Notes: generated from the letters alone by a model not told the origin. DNA of 48,780 nt from Bradyrhizobium cajani (GCF_009759665.1 NZ_WQNE01000045.1:1-48780), one strand, 5' to 3'; positions 17,516 to 27,700 are shown, numbered from the stretch's first letter. Made by a program: numbers and translations.

Positions 17516-19564
17516 GTGAACCAGCACCCAGCTCTGCCCTATTTGCGTAATTCGGAAAAAGGCAAGGTCGTCACCGCGGCGGAAGCCATCATGCTGATCC
17601 GCGACGGCGACACGGTCGCCACCGGCGGCTTCGTCGGCATCGGTTTCGCTGAAGAGATCGCAGTTGCGCTGGAGGAACTCTATCTCGCGAGCGAGGGCGA
17701 TGCGCCCTACACCCAAGGCAAGCCGCGCAATCTGACGCTGGTCTATGCCGCGGGCCAGGGCGACGGCAAGCATCGCGGCCTCAATCATTTCGCGCATGAA
17801 GGCTTGGTCCGCCGCGTGATCGGCGGCCATTGGGGCCTTGCCCCCAAACTGCAGCAGCTTGCGATCGCGGGCCAGATCGAGGCCTACAACCTGCCGCAAG
17901 GCGTGATCACCCATCTGTTCCGCGACATCGCCGCACACCGGCCCGGCCACATCACCCGCGTCGGCATGGGCACCTTCGTCGACCCCCGCAATGGCGGCGG
18001 CAAGCTGAATGAACGCACCACCGAGGACATGGTGGAGCTGATCAGGATCGGCGGCGAGGACTGCCTGCTCTACAAGACATTCCCCATCCATGTCGGCATC
18101 ATCCGTGCCACCACCGGCGATCCCGACGGCAACCTCACCATGGAGAAGGAGGCGCTGACGCTGGAAGCGCTCGCCATCGCCATGGCGGCGCATAATTCCG
18201 GTGGCATCGTCATCGCGCAGGTCGAGCGCGTCGCCGAAAGCGGCAGCCTCAATCCGCGCCAGGTCAGGATTCCCGGCATCCTCGTCGATTGCGTCGTGGT
18301 GGCGAAGCCCGAGCATCACTGGCAGACGTTCGGCACCCAATATAACCCCGCCTATTCGAGCGAGATCCGGGTGCGCGCGGCGTCGCTGCCGGTGATGCCG
18401 ATGAGCGAGCGCAAGATCATCGCCCGCCGCGCCGCGTTCGAATTGAAGGCCAACAGCGTCGTCAATCTCGGCATCGGCATGCCCGAAGGCATCGCCTCGG
18501 TCGCCAATGAGGAGCGCATCATCGACCTGATCACGCTGACGGCGGAGCCCGGCGTGATCGGCGGCATTCCCGCGAGCGGGATCGATTTCGGCGCGGCGAT
18601 CAACACCCAGGCGGTGATCGACCAGCCCTACCAGTTCGACTTCTACGACGGCGGCGGCTTGGATGCCGCCTTCCTCGGCCTCGCCCAGGTCGATCGCGCC
18701 GGCAACCTCAATGTCAGCAAGTTCGGGCCGAAGCTCGCCGGCGCCGGCGGCTTCATCAATATCAGCCAGAACGCCAAGGAGGTCGTGTTCGTCGGCACCT
18801 TCGGCGCGGGCAAGCAGCGCATCGCGGTCGAGGGCGGCAAGCTGTCGATCGTCGAGGAGGCGACGTCGCGCAAATTCGTCGACAAGGTCGAGCATGTCAC
18901 CTTCAGCGGCGCCATTTCGGCGGCGCGGGGACAGCGGGTGCTCTATGTCACCGAACGCTGCGTCTTCAGCCTGCGCCCCGACGGCCTCGAGCTCGTCGAG
19001 GTCGCGCCCGGCATCGACATCGAACGCGACATCCTGCGCCTGATGGATTTCAAGCCGCTGATCCCGCGCAACCCGGTGCAGATGGACGCACGCATCTTCC
19101 GCGAGGACATGATGGAGCTGCGCGAAAGACTGCTGACCATCCCGCTCGACCAGCGCTTCACGCTGGACGAGCAGCAGAACCTGTTCTTCGTCAACCTGGA
19201 ACGCTATCCGCTGCGCAGCAAGGCCGAGATCGACACCATCGCTGAAATCGTCGAGTCCAAGCTGGCGCCGCTCGGCCGCCGGGTCTACGCCATCGTCAAT
19301 TATGACAACTTCTCGATCCTGCCGGAATTGATGGACGATTATTCGGCCATGGTGCGCAGCCTCGTCGACCGCTTCTATTCCGGCGTGTCGCGCTACACCA
19401 CGTCCGGCTTCCTGCGCATCAAGCTCGGCGAGGCCCTGGAGCGGCGCGGCGTCGCGCCGCATATCTTCGAGAGCGCGGAAGAGGCGCAGTCGGATCGGCG
19501 GCAGGTCGAGGCAACGGCCGCCTCGATCATACCCGACGCTACACGCGTCACACGGCAGGCCTAA
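17516..19564 (+). CDS. Acyl-CoA:acetate/3-ketoacid CoA-transferase with C-terminal extension
   Basis: A 682-residue family I CoA-transferase in which alpha and beta halves are fused, as in YdiF and propionate CoA-transferase. The N-terminal half has DTVATGGFVGIGFAEE, the C-terminal half SVVNLGIGMPEG, and the catalytic glutamate is E344 in TAEPGVIGG. It moves CoA between acyl-CoA and a free acid (acetate, propionate or similar). YdiF-type enzymes are about 530 residues; here roughly 150 extra residues (about 525-682) follow, including VYAIVNYDNFSILPE, which looks like a STAS-like strand and helix. GTG 17516 is preceded by GGGAGGA. It lies between the MHS symporter and the ABC importer genes. 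Confidence 0.9.
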   Translation: MNQHPALPYLRNSEKGKVVTAAEAIMLIRDGDTVATGGFVGIGFAEEIAVALEELYLASEGDAPYTQGKPRNLTLVYAAGQGDGKHRGLNHFAHEGLVRRVIGGHWGLAPKLQQLAIAGQIEAYNLPQGVITHLFRDIAAHRPGHITRVGMGTFVDPRNGGGKLNERTTEDMVELIRIGGEDCLLYKTFPIHVGIIRATTGDPDGNLTMEKEALTLEALAIAMAAHNSGGIVIAQVERVAESGSLNPRQVRIPGILVDCVVVAKPEHHWQTFGTQYNPAYSSEIRVRAASLPVMPMSERKIIARRAAFELKANSVVNLGIGMPEGIASVANEERIIDLITLTAEPGVIGGIPASGIDFGAAINTQAVIDQPYQFDFYDGGGLDAAFLGLAQVDRAGNLNVSKFGPKLAGAGGFINISQNAKEVVFVGTFGAGKQRIAVEGGKLSIVEEATSRKFVDKVEHVTFSGAISAARGQRVLYVTERCVFSLRPDGLELVEVAPGIDIERDILRLMDFKPLIPRNPVQMDARIFREDMMELRERLLTIPLDQRFTLDEQQNLFFVNLERYPLRSKAEIDTIAEIVESKLAPLGRRVYAIVNYDNFSILPELMDDYSAMVRSLVDRFYSGVSRYTTSGFLRIKLGEALERRGVAPHIFESAEEAQSDRRQVEATAASIIPDATRVTRQA

Positions 19565-19579
19565 AAATGATGCATGCTC

Positions 19580-19635
19580 GCATGCCGGCATGCTCCGCCG
19601 GAAGGTTCAATTGCAATGTTCGTAACGTTGTGCAA
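19580..19635. promoter_or_regulatory. Palindromes upstream of the ABC importer operon
   Basis: GCATGCCGGCATGC (19580-19593) is a perfect 14-bp palindrome. A 25-bp segment at 19611-19635 has TTGCA/TGCAA arms. Either could be an operator for the importer operon, whose first start is at 19675; no -24/-12 promoter with correct spacing was found here. Confidence 0.3.
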
Positions 19636-19674
19636 ATCGCTGTCACCACAAGTCTTGAATCAGGAGGGACCATC

Positions 19675-20859
19675 GTGCGTCGATCACTCATCATAACAAC
19701 AACCATCCTCGCGCTCGCCGCGGGCACCTCCGCACGGGCCGACGATCTCAAGGTCGCGCTGATCTACGGCAAGACCGGTCCGCTCGAAGCCTATGCCAAG
19801 CAGACCGAGACCGGCCTGAAAATGGGCTTTGAATACGCCACCAAGGGCACCATGTCGCTCGACGGCCGCAAGATCGTCATCATCACCAAGGACGACCAGG
19901 GCAAGCCGGACCTGTCGAAGGCCGCGCTCGCGGAAGCCTATCAGGACGACAAGGCGGACATCGCGATCGGCACGACCTCGTCGGCCGCGGCGCTCGCCAT
20001 TCTCCCGGTCGCCGAGGAGAACAAGAAGATCCTGATCGTCGAGCCCGCGGTCGCGGACCAGATTACCGGCGAGAAGTGGAATCGCTACATCTTCCGCACC
20101 GCGCGCAATTCGTCGCAGGACGCGATCTCCAATGCGGTCGCGATCGGCAAGCAGGGCGTCACCGTGGCGACGCTGGCGCAGGACTACGCCTTCGGCCGCG
20201 ACGGCGTCGCCGCCTTCAAGGAGGCGCTGGCCAAGACCGGCGCGACGCTCGCCGCCGAAGAATATGCGCCGACCTCGACCACCGACTTCACCGCGGTCGG
20301 CCAGCGCCTGTTCGACGCGCTGAAGGACAAGCCGGGCCGCAAGGTGATCTGGGTGATCTGGGCCGGCGCCGGCAATCCGCTGGCCAAGCTCCAGGACATG
20401 GACCCGAAGCGCTACGGCATCGAGCTGTCCACCGGCGGCAACATCCTGCCGGCGCTCGCCGCCTACAAGGGCCTGCCCGGCATGGAGGGCGCGACCTATT
20501 ATTTCTATGAGATTCCGAAGAACCCGGTGAACGACTGGCTGGTCGCCGAGCACCAGAAGCGCTTCAACGCGCCGCCGGACTTCTTCACCGCGGGCGGCTT
20601 TGCCGCCGCGATGTCCGTCGTCGCCGCCGTCACCAAGGCGAAGTCGACCGACACCGAGAAGCTGATCACGGCGATGGAAGGCCTGGAGTTCGACACGCCG
20701 AAGGGCAAGATGGTGTTCCGCAAGGAGGACCATCAGGCGCTCCAGAGCATGTATCACTTCAAGGTCAAGGTCGATCCGAACGTCGCCTGGGCCGTGCTCG
20801 AGCCGGTGCGCGAGCTGAAGATCGAGGACATGGACGTTCCCGTCCGCAACAAGCGCTGA
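19675..20859 (+). CDS. Branched-chain-type ABC transporter substrate-binding protein
   Basis: A 394-residue periplasmic binding protein (Peripla_BP_6, LivK-like). A signal peptide is visible: basic RRS, hydrophobic LIITTTILALAAG, and cleavage after SARA before DDLKVALIYGKTG. The mature protein shows the family's early GKTGPLEAYAKQTETGLKMG segment and a DDQGKPD stretch. Members bind branched-chain amino acids, but rhizobial paralogues often bind aromatic acids, urea or other small acids; with a CoA-transferase and carboxylate symporter upstream, an organic acid is plausible. The start is GTG 19675 with AGGAGGG upstream; in-frame ATGs from 19567 lack a signal peptide at the right place. Confidence 0.92.
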   Translation: MRRSLIITTTILALAAGTSARADDLKVALIYGKTGPLEAYAKQTETGLKMGFEYATKGTMSLDGRKIVIITKDDQGKPDLSKAALAEAYQDDKADIAIGTTSSAAALAILPVAEENKKILIVEPAVADQITGEKWNRYIFRTARNSSQDAISNAVAIGKQGVTVATLAQDYAFGRDGVAAFKEALAKTGATLAAEEYAPTSTTDFTAVGQRLFDALKDKPGRKVIWVIWAGAGNPLAKLQDMDPKRYGIELSTGGNILPALAAYKGLPGMEGATYYFYEIPKNPVNDWLVAEHQKRFNAPPDFFTAGGFAAAMSVVAAVTKAKSTDTEKLITAMEGLEFDTPKGKMVFRKEDHQALQSMYHFKVKVDPNVAWAVLEPVRELKIEDMDVPVRNKR

Positions 20860-20871
20860 GCGCTCTTGCTT

Positions 20872-20992
20872 CACCTCTCCCGCTTGCGGGAGAGGTCGGC
20901 GCGAAGCGCCGGGTGAGGGCTTTCTCCTCTCGGGGACTGTCCCGTTGCGGAGATACCCTCTCCCCTGCCCTCCCCCGCAAGCGGGGGAGGGG
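20872..20992. repeat. Interspersed palindromic repeat, type E copy 1
   Basis: CCTCTCCCGC-TT-GCGGGAGAGG at 20874-20895 is a perfect 10-bp stem. It is followed by GCGAAGCGCCGGGTGAGGGC and ends with CTCCCCCGCAAGCGGGGGAG. It lies between the binding-protein gene and the ATPase gene, where it could reduce read-through and protect the upstream mRNA. A second copy is at 44800-44956. Confidence 0.8.
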
Positions 20993-21036
20993 GCGCTCCG
21001 TGATCGCGGATACACCCCAAACTCATCAGACGCTCA

Positions 21037-21813
21037 ATGACTCTGACCCTCGAAACCCGCGATCTCACCATCCGCTTTGGCGGCCACGTCGCGGTCAACA
21101 GCGTGACCTGCACGTTCCGCCCGGGTGAGCTCACCGCGATCGTCGGGCCGAACGGCGCCGGCAAGACCACCTATTTCAACCTGATCTCAGGCCAGCTCCG
21201 CGCCTCGAGCGGCAGCATCCTGTTCGACGGCACCGACATCACCCAGCATTCCGCGCCGCTGCGCACCCGCGCCGGCCTTGGCCGCGCCTTCCAGCTCACC
21301 AACCTCTTTCCGAACCTGACCGTGGAAGAGAACGTGCGCCTCGCCGTGCAGGCGGCGAACGGCACCCATTACGACATGCTGCGGCCCTGGATGGTCCGCC
21401 GCGACCTGATCGCCCGCGCAGACGGCATCCTCGACCAGGTTGCGCTCGGCAGCCGCCGGGGCGTCGCCGCGACCGCACTGTCGCATGGCGACCAGCGCAA
21501 GCTCGAGGTCGCCCTGATGATCGCGCTGGAGCCGAAAGTGTTCATGTTCGACGAGCCGACCGCCGGCATGAGCATCGACGAGGTGCCGGTCGTTTTGAAC
21601 CTGATCGCGCAGCTCAAGCAGGACAGGAGCAAGATCATCCTCCTCGTCGAGCACAAGATGGACGTGGTGCGCTCGCTCGCCGATCGCATCATCGTGCTGC
21701 ATAACGGGCAACTTGTTGCGGATGGCCCGCCCGCCGAGGTGATCGCCTCGCCGATCGTGCAGGAAGCCTATCTCGGCGTCGCTCCCAAGAACGCCGCAGA
21801 GAGTGCAGCATGA
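21037..21813 (+). CDS. livG: Branched-chain-type ABC transporter ATP-binding protein (LivG-like)
   Basis: A 258-residue ABC ATPase. Walker A GPNGAGKT (37-44), the LivG-type signature LSHGDQ (149-154, in place of LSGGQ), Walker B VFMFDE (D172, E173) and the H-loop in LLVEHKMD are all present. The C-terminal extension after the H-loop (VVRSLADRIIVLHNGQ, PAEVIASPIVQEAYLG) is typical of LivG. It pairs with the LivF-like ATPase on the cytoplasmic face to power the importer. Its stop TGA overlaps the next start as ATGA, showing translational coupling. The gap from the binding-protein gene is filled by a repeat element. Confidence 0.93.
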   Translation: MTLTLETRDLTIRFGGHVAVNSVTCTFRPGELTAIVGPNGAGKTTYFNLISGQLRASSGSILFDGTDITQHSAPLRTRAGLGRAFQLTNLFPNLTVEENVRLAVQAANGTHYDMLRPWMVRRDLIARADGILDQVALGSRRGVAATALSHGDQRKLEVALMIALEPKVFMFDEPTAGMSIDEVPVVLNLIAQLKQDRSKIILLVEHKMDVVRSLADRIIVLHNGQLVADGPPAEVIASPIVQEAYLGVAPKNAAESAA

Positions 21814-22532
21814 CAGACCTTCTGAGACTCTCCGGCGTGCACACCCATATCGGCCGCTATCACATCCTCCAGGGCATCGACCTCGCCGTTCCGCAGGGAC
21901 AGGTCACGATGCTGCTCGGCCGCAACGGCGCCGGCAAGACCACGACGCTGCGCACCATCATGGGCCTGTGGCAGGCCTCCAGCGGCGAGATCAGCCTCGC
22001 CGGGGAGCGCATCGAGAGCCGCGCCACGCCCGACATCGCGCGGCTCGGCGTCGGCTACGTGCCGGAGAGCATGGCCGTGTTCTCCGACCTGACGGTGAAA
22101 GAGAACCTCGTCCTCGCCGCGCGCGACGGGCCGCTCGACGACGCCCAGCTCGACTGGATCTTCGGCTTCTTCCCGGCGCTGCGCCGGTTCTGGCTGTCGC
22201 GGGCCGGAAGCCTCTCGGGCGGACAGAAGCAGATGTTGTCCATTGCGCGCGCCATCATCGAGCCGCGCAAGCTGCTGCTGATCGACGAGCCGACCAAGGG
22301 CCTGGCGCCGGCGATCGTGATGGCGCTGATCGAGTGCCTGAAGGAGATCAAGCGCGAGGGCGCGACGATCCTCCTGGTCGAACAGAATTTCTTTGCCGCC
22401 CGCGAGCTCGGCGACAACGTGCTGGTCATGGACAACGGCACCATCGTCCATCGCGGCGAGATGGCGGCGCTCGCCGCCGACGTGCCGCTGCAGGAGCGGC
22501 TGCTCGGCCTGAGTCTGGAGGCGCATCAGTGA
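21810..22532 (+). CDS. livF: Branched-chain-type ABC transporter ATP-binding protein (LivF-like)
   Basis: A 240-residue ABC ATPase with Walker A GRNGAGKT (37-44), signature LSGGQ (135-139), Walker B LLLIDE (D159, E160) and H-loop-like LLVEQNFF. In LivF proteins the switch His is replaced by Gln in VEQN, as seen here, so the asymmetric LivG/LivF pair is complete. The start ATG overlaps the LivG stop by four bases. The stop overlaps the permease start as GTGA. Confidence 0.93.
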   Translation: MTDLLRLSGVHTHIGRYHILQGIDLAVPQGQVTMLLGRNGAGKTTTLRTIMGLWQASSGEISLAGERIESRATPDIARLGVGYVPESMAVFSDLTVKENLVLAARDGPLDDAQLDWIFGFFPALRRFWLSRAGSLSGGQKQMLSIARAIIEPRKLLLIDEPTKGLAPAIVMALIECLKEIKREGATILLVEQNFFAARELGDNVLVMDNGTIVHRGEMAALAADVPLQERLLGLSLEAHQ

Positions 22533-23539
22533 CTGAACTTGCCGCAAATGATCCGCTGCCGAAGCCGAAGCGCGACATCGCGCCGGTTCTGCTGCCAATC
22601 GCGGTCGCGCTTGTCATGATCCCGCTGATCGGCTCGCCCAGCACCTGGCTGACGCTGACCGCGGCGAGCCTCGCCATGGGCATGATGATCTTCATCATGG
22701 CCTCCGGGCTCACCCTCGTGTTCGGCCTGATGGACGTGCTCAATTTCGGCCATGGCGCGTTCATCGCCGTCGGCGCCTATGTCGCAACCCTGGTGCTGGC
22801 GCCGTTCGCGGCCTCCATCCAGGCGGATTCGCTGTGGATGAACCTCGCGGTGCTGGCGCCGGCGGCGCTGCTGTCGATGGCGGTCTCCGGCGCGCTCGGC
22901 CTGGTCGTCGAGCGCGTGCTGATCCTGCCGGTCTACGGCCAGCACCTGAAGCAGATCCTGATGACCACGGGCGGCCTGATCGTCGCCGAGCAGACGCTGT
23001 ATGCGCTGTGGGGCCCCCAGATCATTCCGATGCCGCTGCCGGCCTCGCTGCGCGGCTCCTTCATCCTCGGCGACGTCGCCATCGCCAAATACCGCGTGCT
23101 GGCGATGCTGATCGGCCTCGCCATCTTCATCGCGATCCAGCTCGTGCTCAACCGCACCAAGCTCGGCCTGCTGATCCGCGCCGGCGTCGAGAACCGCGAG
23201 ATGGTCGAGGCGCTCGGCTATCGCATCCGGCGCCTGTTCCTCGGCGTGTTCATGACGGGCTCGGCGCTGGCCGGCCTCGGCGGCGTGATGTGGGCGCTCT
23301 ACCGCGAGCAGGTCCATGCCTCCATGAGCGACGACCTCACCGTGCTCATTTTCATCGTGGTCATCATCGGCGGCCTCGGCTCGATCGGCGGCTGCTTCAT
23401 CGGTGCGATCCTGGTGGCGATGGTCGCCAATTACGGCGGCTTCCTGGTGCCGAAGCTCGCCCTCGTCTCCAACATCCTGCTGATGGTCGCCATCCTGATG
23501 TGGCGTCCGCGCGGCCTCTATGCGGTGACCAGCCGATGA
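22529..23539 (+). CDS. livH: Branched-chain-type ABC transporter permease (LivH-like)
   Basis: A 336-residue inner-membrane permease with about 8-9 hydrophobic segments. ASGLTLVFGLMDVLNFGHGAF is the characteristic LivH/LivM entry motif, and the cytoplasmic coupling segment RAGVENREMVEALGYRIRR (about 216-234) is the expected ATPase contact. The start is GTG 22529, overlapping the LivF stop (GTGA); longer readings run antiparallel to nothing recognisable and cross the LivF gene. The stop overlaps the LivM start (ATGA). Confidence 0.92.
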   Translation: MTELAANDPLPKPKRDIAPVLLPIAVALVMIPLIGSPSTWLTLTAASLAMGMMIFIMASGLTLVFGLMDVLNFGHGAFIAVGAYVATLVLAPFAASIQADSLWMNLAVLAPAALLSMAVSGALGLVVERVLILPVYGQHLKQILMTTGGLIVAEQTLYALWGPQIIPMPLPASLRGSFILGDVAIAKYRVLAMLIGLAIFIAIQLVLNRTKLGLLIRAGVENREMVEALGYRIRRLFLGVFMTGSALAGLGGVMWALYREQVHASMSDDLTVLIFIVVIIGGLGSIGGCFIGAILVAMVANYGGFLVPKLALVSNILLMVAILMWRPRGLYAVTSR

Positions 23540-24621
23540 TGATCCTGTCGGGCGATCCGCCGCGCAGCCGCGTGCTCACGCTTCTTCTCGTCGTCATCAT
23601 CCTGGCGCTGGCGGCAACACCGTTCCTGTTCCCGGGGGCCAAGGCGCTGAACGTCGCAGCCAAGATCTGCGTCTTCGCCGCGCTGGTCGCCTCCTACGAC
23701 CTGCTGCTCGGCTATACCGGCTCGGTGTCGTTCGCCCACACCATGTTCTACGGCATCGGCAGCTACGCGATCGCCATCGCACTGTACGGGATGGGGCCCA
23801 ACTGGGCCGCGGTCGCAACCGGCATCGTCATTGGCCTGCCGCTCGCGGCTCTGCTCGCGCTCGCCATCGGCCTGTTCTCGCTGCGCGTGGCCGCGATCTT
23901 CTTTGCCATGATCACCCTCGCGGTCGCTTCCGCGTTCCAGGTGCTGGCCTCGCAGCTGTCCTGGCTGACCGGCGGCGAGGACGGCCGCAGCTTTCAGCTG
24001 CCCGAGCTGCTGCGTCCCGGCACCGTGCTGATCTCGAAGAACCTGTTCGGCTTCGAGATCAACGGCCGCATCCTGACTTTCTATCTGGTGTTCGCCATCT
24101 CGGCCCTGATGATCCTCGCCTTGCTGCGGGTGGTGAACTCGCCGTTCGGGCGCGTGCTCCAGGCGATCCGCGAGAACCGTTTCCGCGCCGAAGCGCTCGG
24201 CTTCCGCACCGTGTTTCACCTGACCTACGCCAACTGCCTCGCCGCCCTCGTCGCCGCCAGCGCCGGCATTTTGAACGCGCTGTGGCTGCGCTACGCCGGG
24301 CCGGACACCTCGCTCAGTTTCTCGATCATGCTGGATATCCTGCTGATGGTCGTGATCGGCGGCATGGGCACGATCTACGGTGCGATCATCGGCGCCACCA
24401 TCTTCATCCTCGCGCAGAACTATTTGCAGTCGCTGATGGGCGTCGCCTCCCAGGCGGCGTCGGAAGCGGGCCTGCCGCTGCTGCCGGGGCTGTTGCATCC
24501 CGACCGCTGGCTGCTGTGGCTCGGGCTGCTGTTCATTGCCAGCGTCTACTTCTTCCCGACCGGCGTGGTCGGACGGCTGCGCAAGGCGGGCGGCGACAAG
24601 AGCGCGGACGCCTCGCATTAA
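23536..24621 (+). CDS. livM: Branched-chain-type ABC transporter permease (LivM-like)
   Basis: A 361-residue inner-membrane permease. DLLLGYTGSVSFAHTMFYGIGSY is the LivM form of the family motif, and QAIRENRFRAEALGFRTVFH is the ATPase-coupling loop. The C-terminal segment after the last helix is short and basic. It is the last gene of the SBP-ATPase-ATPase-permease-permease cluster, all on the plus strand with 4-base overlaps. An alternative ATG lies 3 bases downstream. The stop codon TAA falls inside a CtrA-like site. Confidence 0.92.
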   Translation: MMILSGDPPRSRVLTLLLVVIILALAATPFLFPGAKALNVAAKICVFAALVASYDLLLGYTGSVSFAHTMFYGIGSYAIAIALYGMGPNWAAVATGIVIGLPLAALLALAIGLFSLRVAAIFFAMITLAVASAFQVLASQLSWLTGGEDGRSFQLPELLRPGTVLISKNLFGFEINGRILTFYLVFAISALMILALLRVVNSPFGRVLQAIRENRFRAEALGFRTVFHLTYANCLAALVAASAGILNALWLRYAGPDTSLSFSIMLDILLMVVIGGMGTIYGAIIGATIFILAQNYLQSLMGVASQAASEAGLPLLPGLLHPDRWLLWLGLLFIASVYFFPTGVVGRLRKAGGDKSADASH

Positions 24622-24735
24622 GCACCGGTTAATGGTGCAGCGCAGCGATTGTTGCGAGCCTCGCGCAACCGCGAAGCGATTCCCGCCCTGCTGCATGCCG
24701 GTGCGGCCGCGCAACCCGATTAATGCTTAGGTAAC
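24618..24735. promoter_or_regulatory. Two CtrA-like binding sites upstream of the GGDEF-EAL gene
   Basis: TTAA-N7-TTAA is present at 24618-24632 (perfect in the eight key bases; the wider CATTAA-N7-TTAATG is a dyad). TTAA-N7-GTAAC at 24720-24735 has one mismatch to TTAA-N7-TTAAC. CtrA is the alphaproteobacterial cell-cycle and motility regulator. Binding is inferred from the consensus only. Confidence 0.4.
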
Positions 24736-24795
24736 TGGCTTTCCTAAGGTTTGGGCCATTTGTGCGGTGTATTTCTGTTTCTCCAGGGAGGGGGA

Positions 24796-27700
24796 ATGCA
24801 CCAGGTCTTTTCCAGGGCGGCAGCCGGAATGTCCCTAGCCGCGAACAACGGCTGGGCGGCCTTGGCGCGGCGTGGTCCCGTGCTGTGGCTGACCTTGTGC
24901 GGCGTGTTGCTGGTCGCGGGCATCTTCACCGTGACCGCCATGGCTGTCGGCGAATTTCGCGAGCGCACCCTCGCCAACCGCGAGCGCGAGCTGGAAAACA
25001 CGGTGCAGCTGATCGCGCGGCACTTTGATCAGCAATTTGAGGATTCCGACGTCGTCGCCGCCGACGTGATCGGGCAGATGAAGCTGCCGGAGATCACCTC
25101 GCCCGCGATGTTCCGCGAGCGCATGTCCGGGCTCGCGACGAACCAGATGCTGCGCAGCAAGATCAGCTCCGTGTCCTATCTCGGCGACATCGCGATTTAC
25201 GACGCCGAGGGCGAGCTGATCAACTGGTCGCGGGCCCAGCCGCTGCCCAAGATCAACGTCTCCTCGCGAGCCTATTTCCAGACCTTCAAGTCCGATCCGA
25301 TGGCCGAATCGGTCATCCTGGAATCGGTCCGGAGCTTCATCATCGGCAAATGGACCACGATCGTCGCGCGCCGGCTGAACGGCGCGGACGGCACCTTCCT
25401 CGGCGCGATGGTCCGGCGGATCGATCCGGACAGCTACCAGCAGTATTTCGCATCCGTCGCGCTTGCCGAGGGTACGGCAATCGCGCTGTTCGATCGCGAA
25501 GGCAAGATGCTGGCGCGCTACCCGCACCTCGAGGAATTGATCGGACGGAGCTTCAAGGATGCGCCGCTGATGCAGAAGGTGCTGTCCAAGGGCGGTCAGC
25601 ACACGCTTCGGGTCAGGAGCCCAATCGATGGCGAGGAGCGGCTCGGCTCGGCCGCATCGCTGACGCACTTCCCGCTGGTCATCGTCGCCACCAACACGAC
25701 GGCCGCCGCGCTCGCGGACTGGCGGCAGCAGACCAACTTCATGGTTACGACGGCGACGCTTTCGGCCACCGTGATCGCGCTGATCCTCTATTTCATCATT
25801 CGTCAGATCAGCCGGCAGAATCGCGAGGCCCAGGAACGGATCGAATCCGAGCGACAGCGGCTCGACACCGCCTTGAACAACATGTCGCAGGGGCTGATCC
25901 TGTACGATGCCGCCGGATACATCGTCACCTGCAACCGCCGCTACGCCGACATGTTCGGCCTCTCCCACGACGTCATCAAGCCCGGCTGCCACATCCGCGA
26001 GGCGATGCACCATCGCAAGGAGCGTGACGCGTTCGACGGCGATGTCGAGGAATTCTGCGCCGATGTCATGAGGATCGTCACCGAAGGCACGGTATCCACG
26101 CGAATTCATCAGCTGGCCAACGGCCGCGCCTTCCAGGTCATCAACACCCCGCTCGCGCAGGGCGGATGGGTCGCCACGATCGAAGACATCACCGAGCGCC
26201 GCAACCTGGAGCAGGAGCGCGACCGCAACTACACGTTCCTGCGCGAGATCATCGACCATATTCCGTCGCGGATCACCGTGAAGGACGCCCGGACGCGGCG
26301 CTACCTGCTGGCCAACCAGGTGGCCGAGGAACAGCTCGACGAGACCCAAGAGACGATCGTCGGCAAGACCGCGTTCGATATCTACCCTGCAGAGTCCGCC
26401 GAGATCATCACCCGGGACGACGACCAGCTCCTGCAATCGCAGGACGGGCTGTTCCTGGATGAGCACGTCTGGAGCACTCCCGCCGCCGGCCGGCGCTACA
26501 TCACCTCGCGGCGGATCGGCATCCGCGACAAGTCCGGCGAGCCGCGTTACATCATCAACGTCGTCGAGGACGTCACCGAGCGGCGACGCGCCGACGAGAA
26601 GATTGCGCATATGGCGCATTACGACGCGCTGACCGACCTGCCGAACCGCACGCTGTTCCGCGAGCAGATCGAACGCGAACTGGACAAGGTCGCCGGCGGC
26701 AAGCAATTCGCGCTGCTGTACATCGACGTCGACGAATTCAAGGGCATCAACGATTCGCTCGGCCATCACGTCGGCGACGAGCTGTTGAAGGCGATCGCGG
26801 GCCGCATCCGCGGCTGCCTCAAGCAGGGCGACCTGATCGCGCGGCTCGGCGGCGACGAATTCGCGGTCATCCAGACCGGAATCCAGTCCGCTGCCGACGT
26901 GGTGTCGTTCGTGACGCGGATCTACGAGGCGATCCGGCAGCCTTTTCACTGTCTCGGCCATCAGCTCTCCACCGACGCGAGCATCGGGATCGCACTGGCG
27001 CCGCAGGACGGCAGCGATCTCGACCAGCTCGTCAAGAACGCCGACCTCGCAATGTACGGCGCCAAGGCCGAAGGACGCCGCACCCACCGCTTCTTCGAGC
27101 CGGAGATGGATGCGAGCGCCAAGGCGCGGCTGAACATGGAGCAGGATTTGCGCCAGGCCCTGGTGAATGGCGGCTTCGAGATTCACTACCAGCCGCTGGT
27201 CGATCTGCGCTCGGGCGCGGTCTCCGGCTGCGAGGCGCTGCTGCGCTGGCGGCATCCCGAGCGCGGGATGGTGTCGCCGGCCGAATTCATACCGGTCGCC
27301 GAGGACACCGGCCTGATCAACGAGCTCGGCGACTGGGTGCTGCGGATGGCCTGCAACGAGGCCGCGACCTGGCCCGCGCATGTGCGCGTCGCGGTCAACG
27401 TCTCGCCGGTTCAGCTCAAATGCGACACGCTGGCCTTGCGGATCGCCGGTGCGCTCGCCGCCTCCGGGCTCGCTCCTTCCCGGCTCGAGCTCGAGATCAC
27501 CGAGGCCGTGCTGATCCGCGACGACGAGGCGGCGCTCTCGATCCTGCACCAGCTCCGCGCGATCGGCGTGCGCATCGCGCTCGACGATTTCGGCACCGGC
27601 TATTCCTCGCTCAGCTACCTGAAGCGCTTCCCGTTCGACAAGATCAAGATCGACCGCTGCTTCGTCGCCGACATCGCCGAGACGCCCGGCGCGCCCGTGA

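Noticed and set aside
17357..19591. 744-codon minus-strand frame
   Set aside because: Antisense to the CoA-transferase; no recognised motif.
24835..27549. 904-codon minus-strand frame
   Set aside because: It lies antisense to the Cache-PAS-GGDEF-EAL gene and has the repetitive R/D/E/H composition of a mirror frame.
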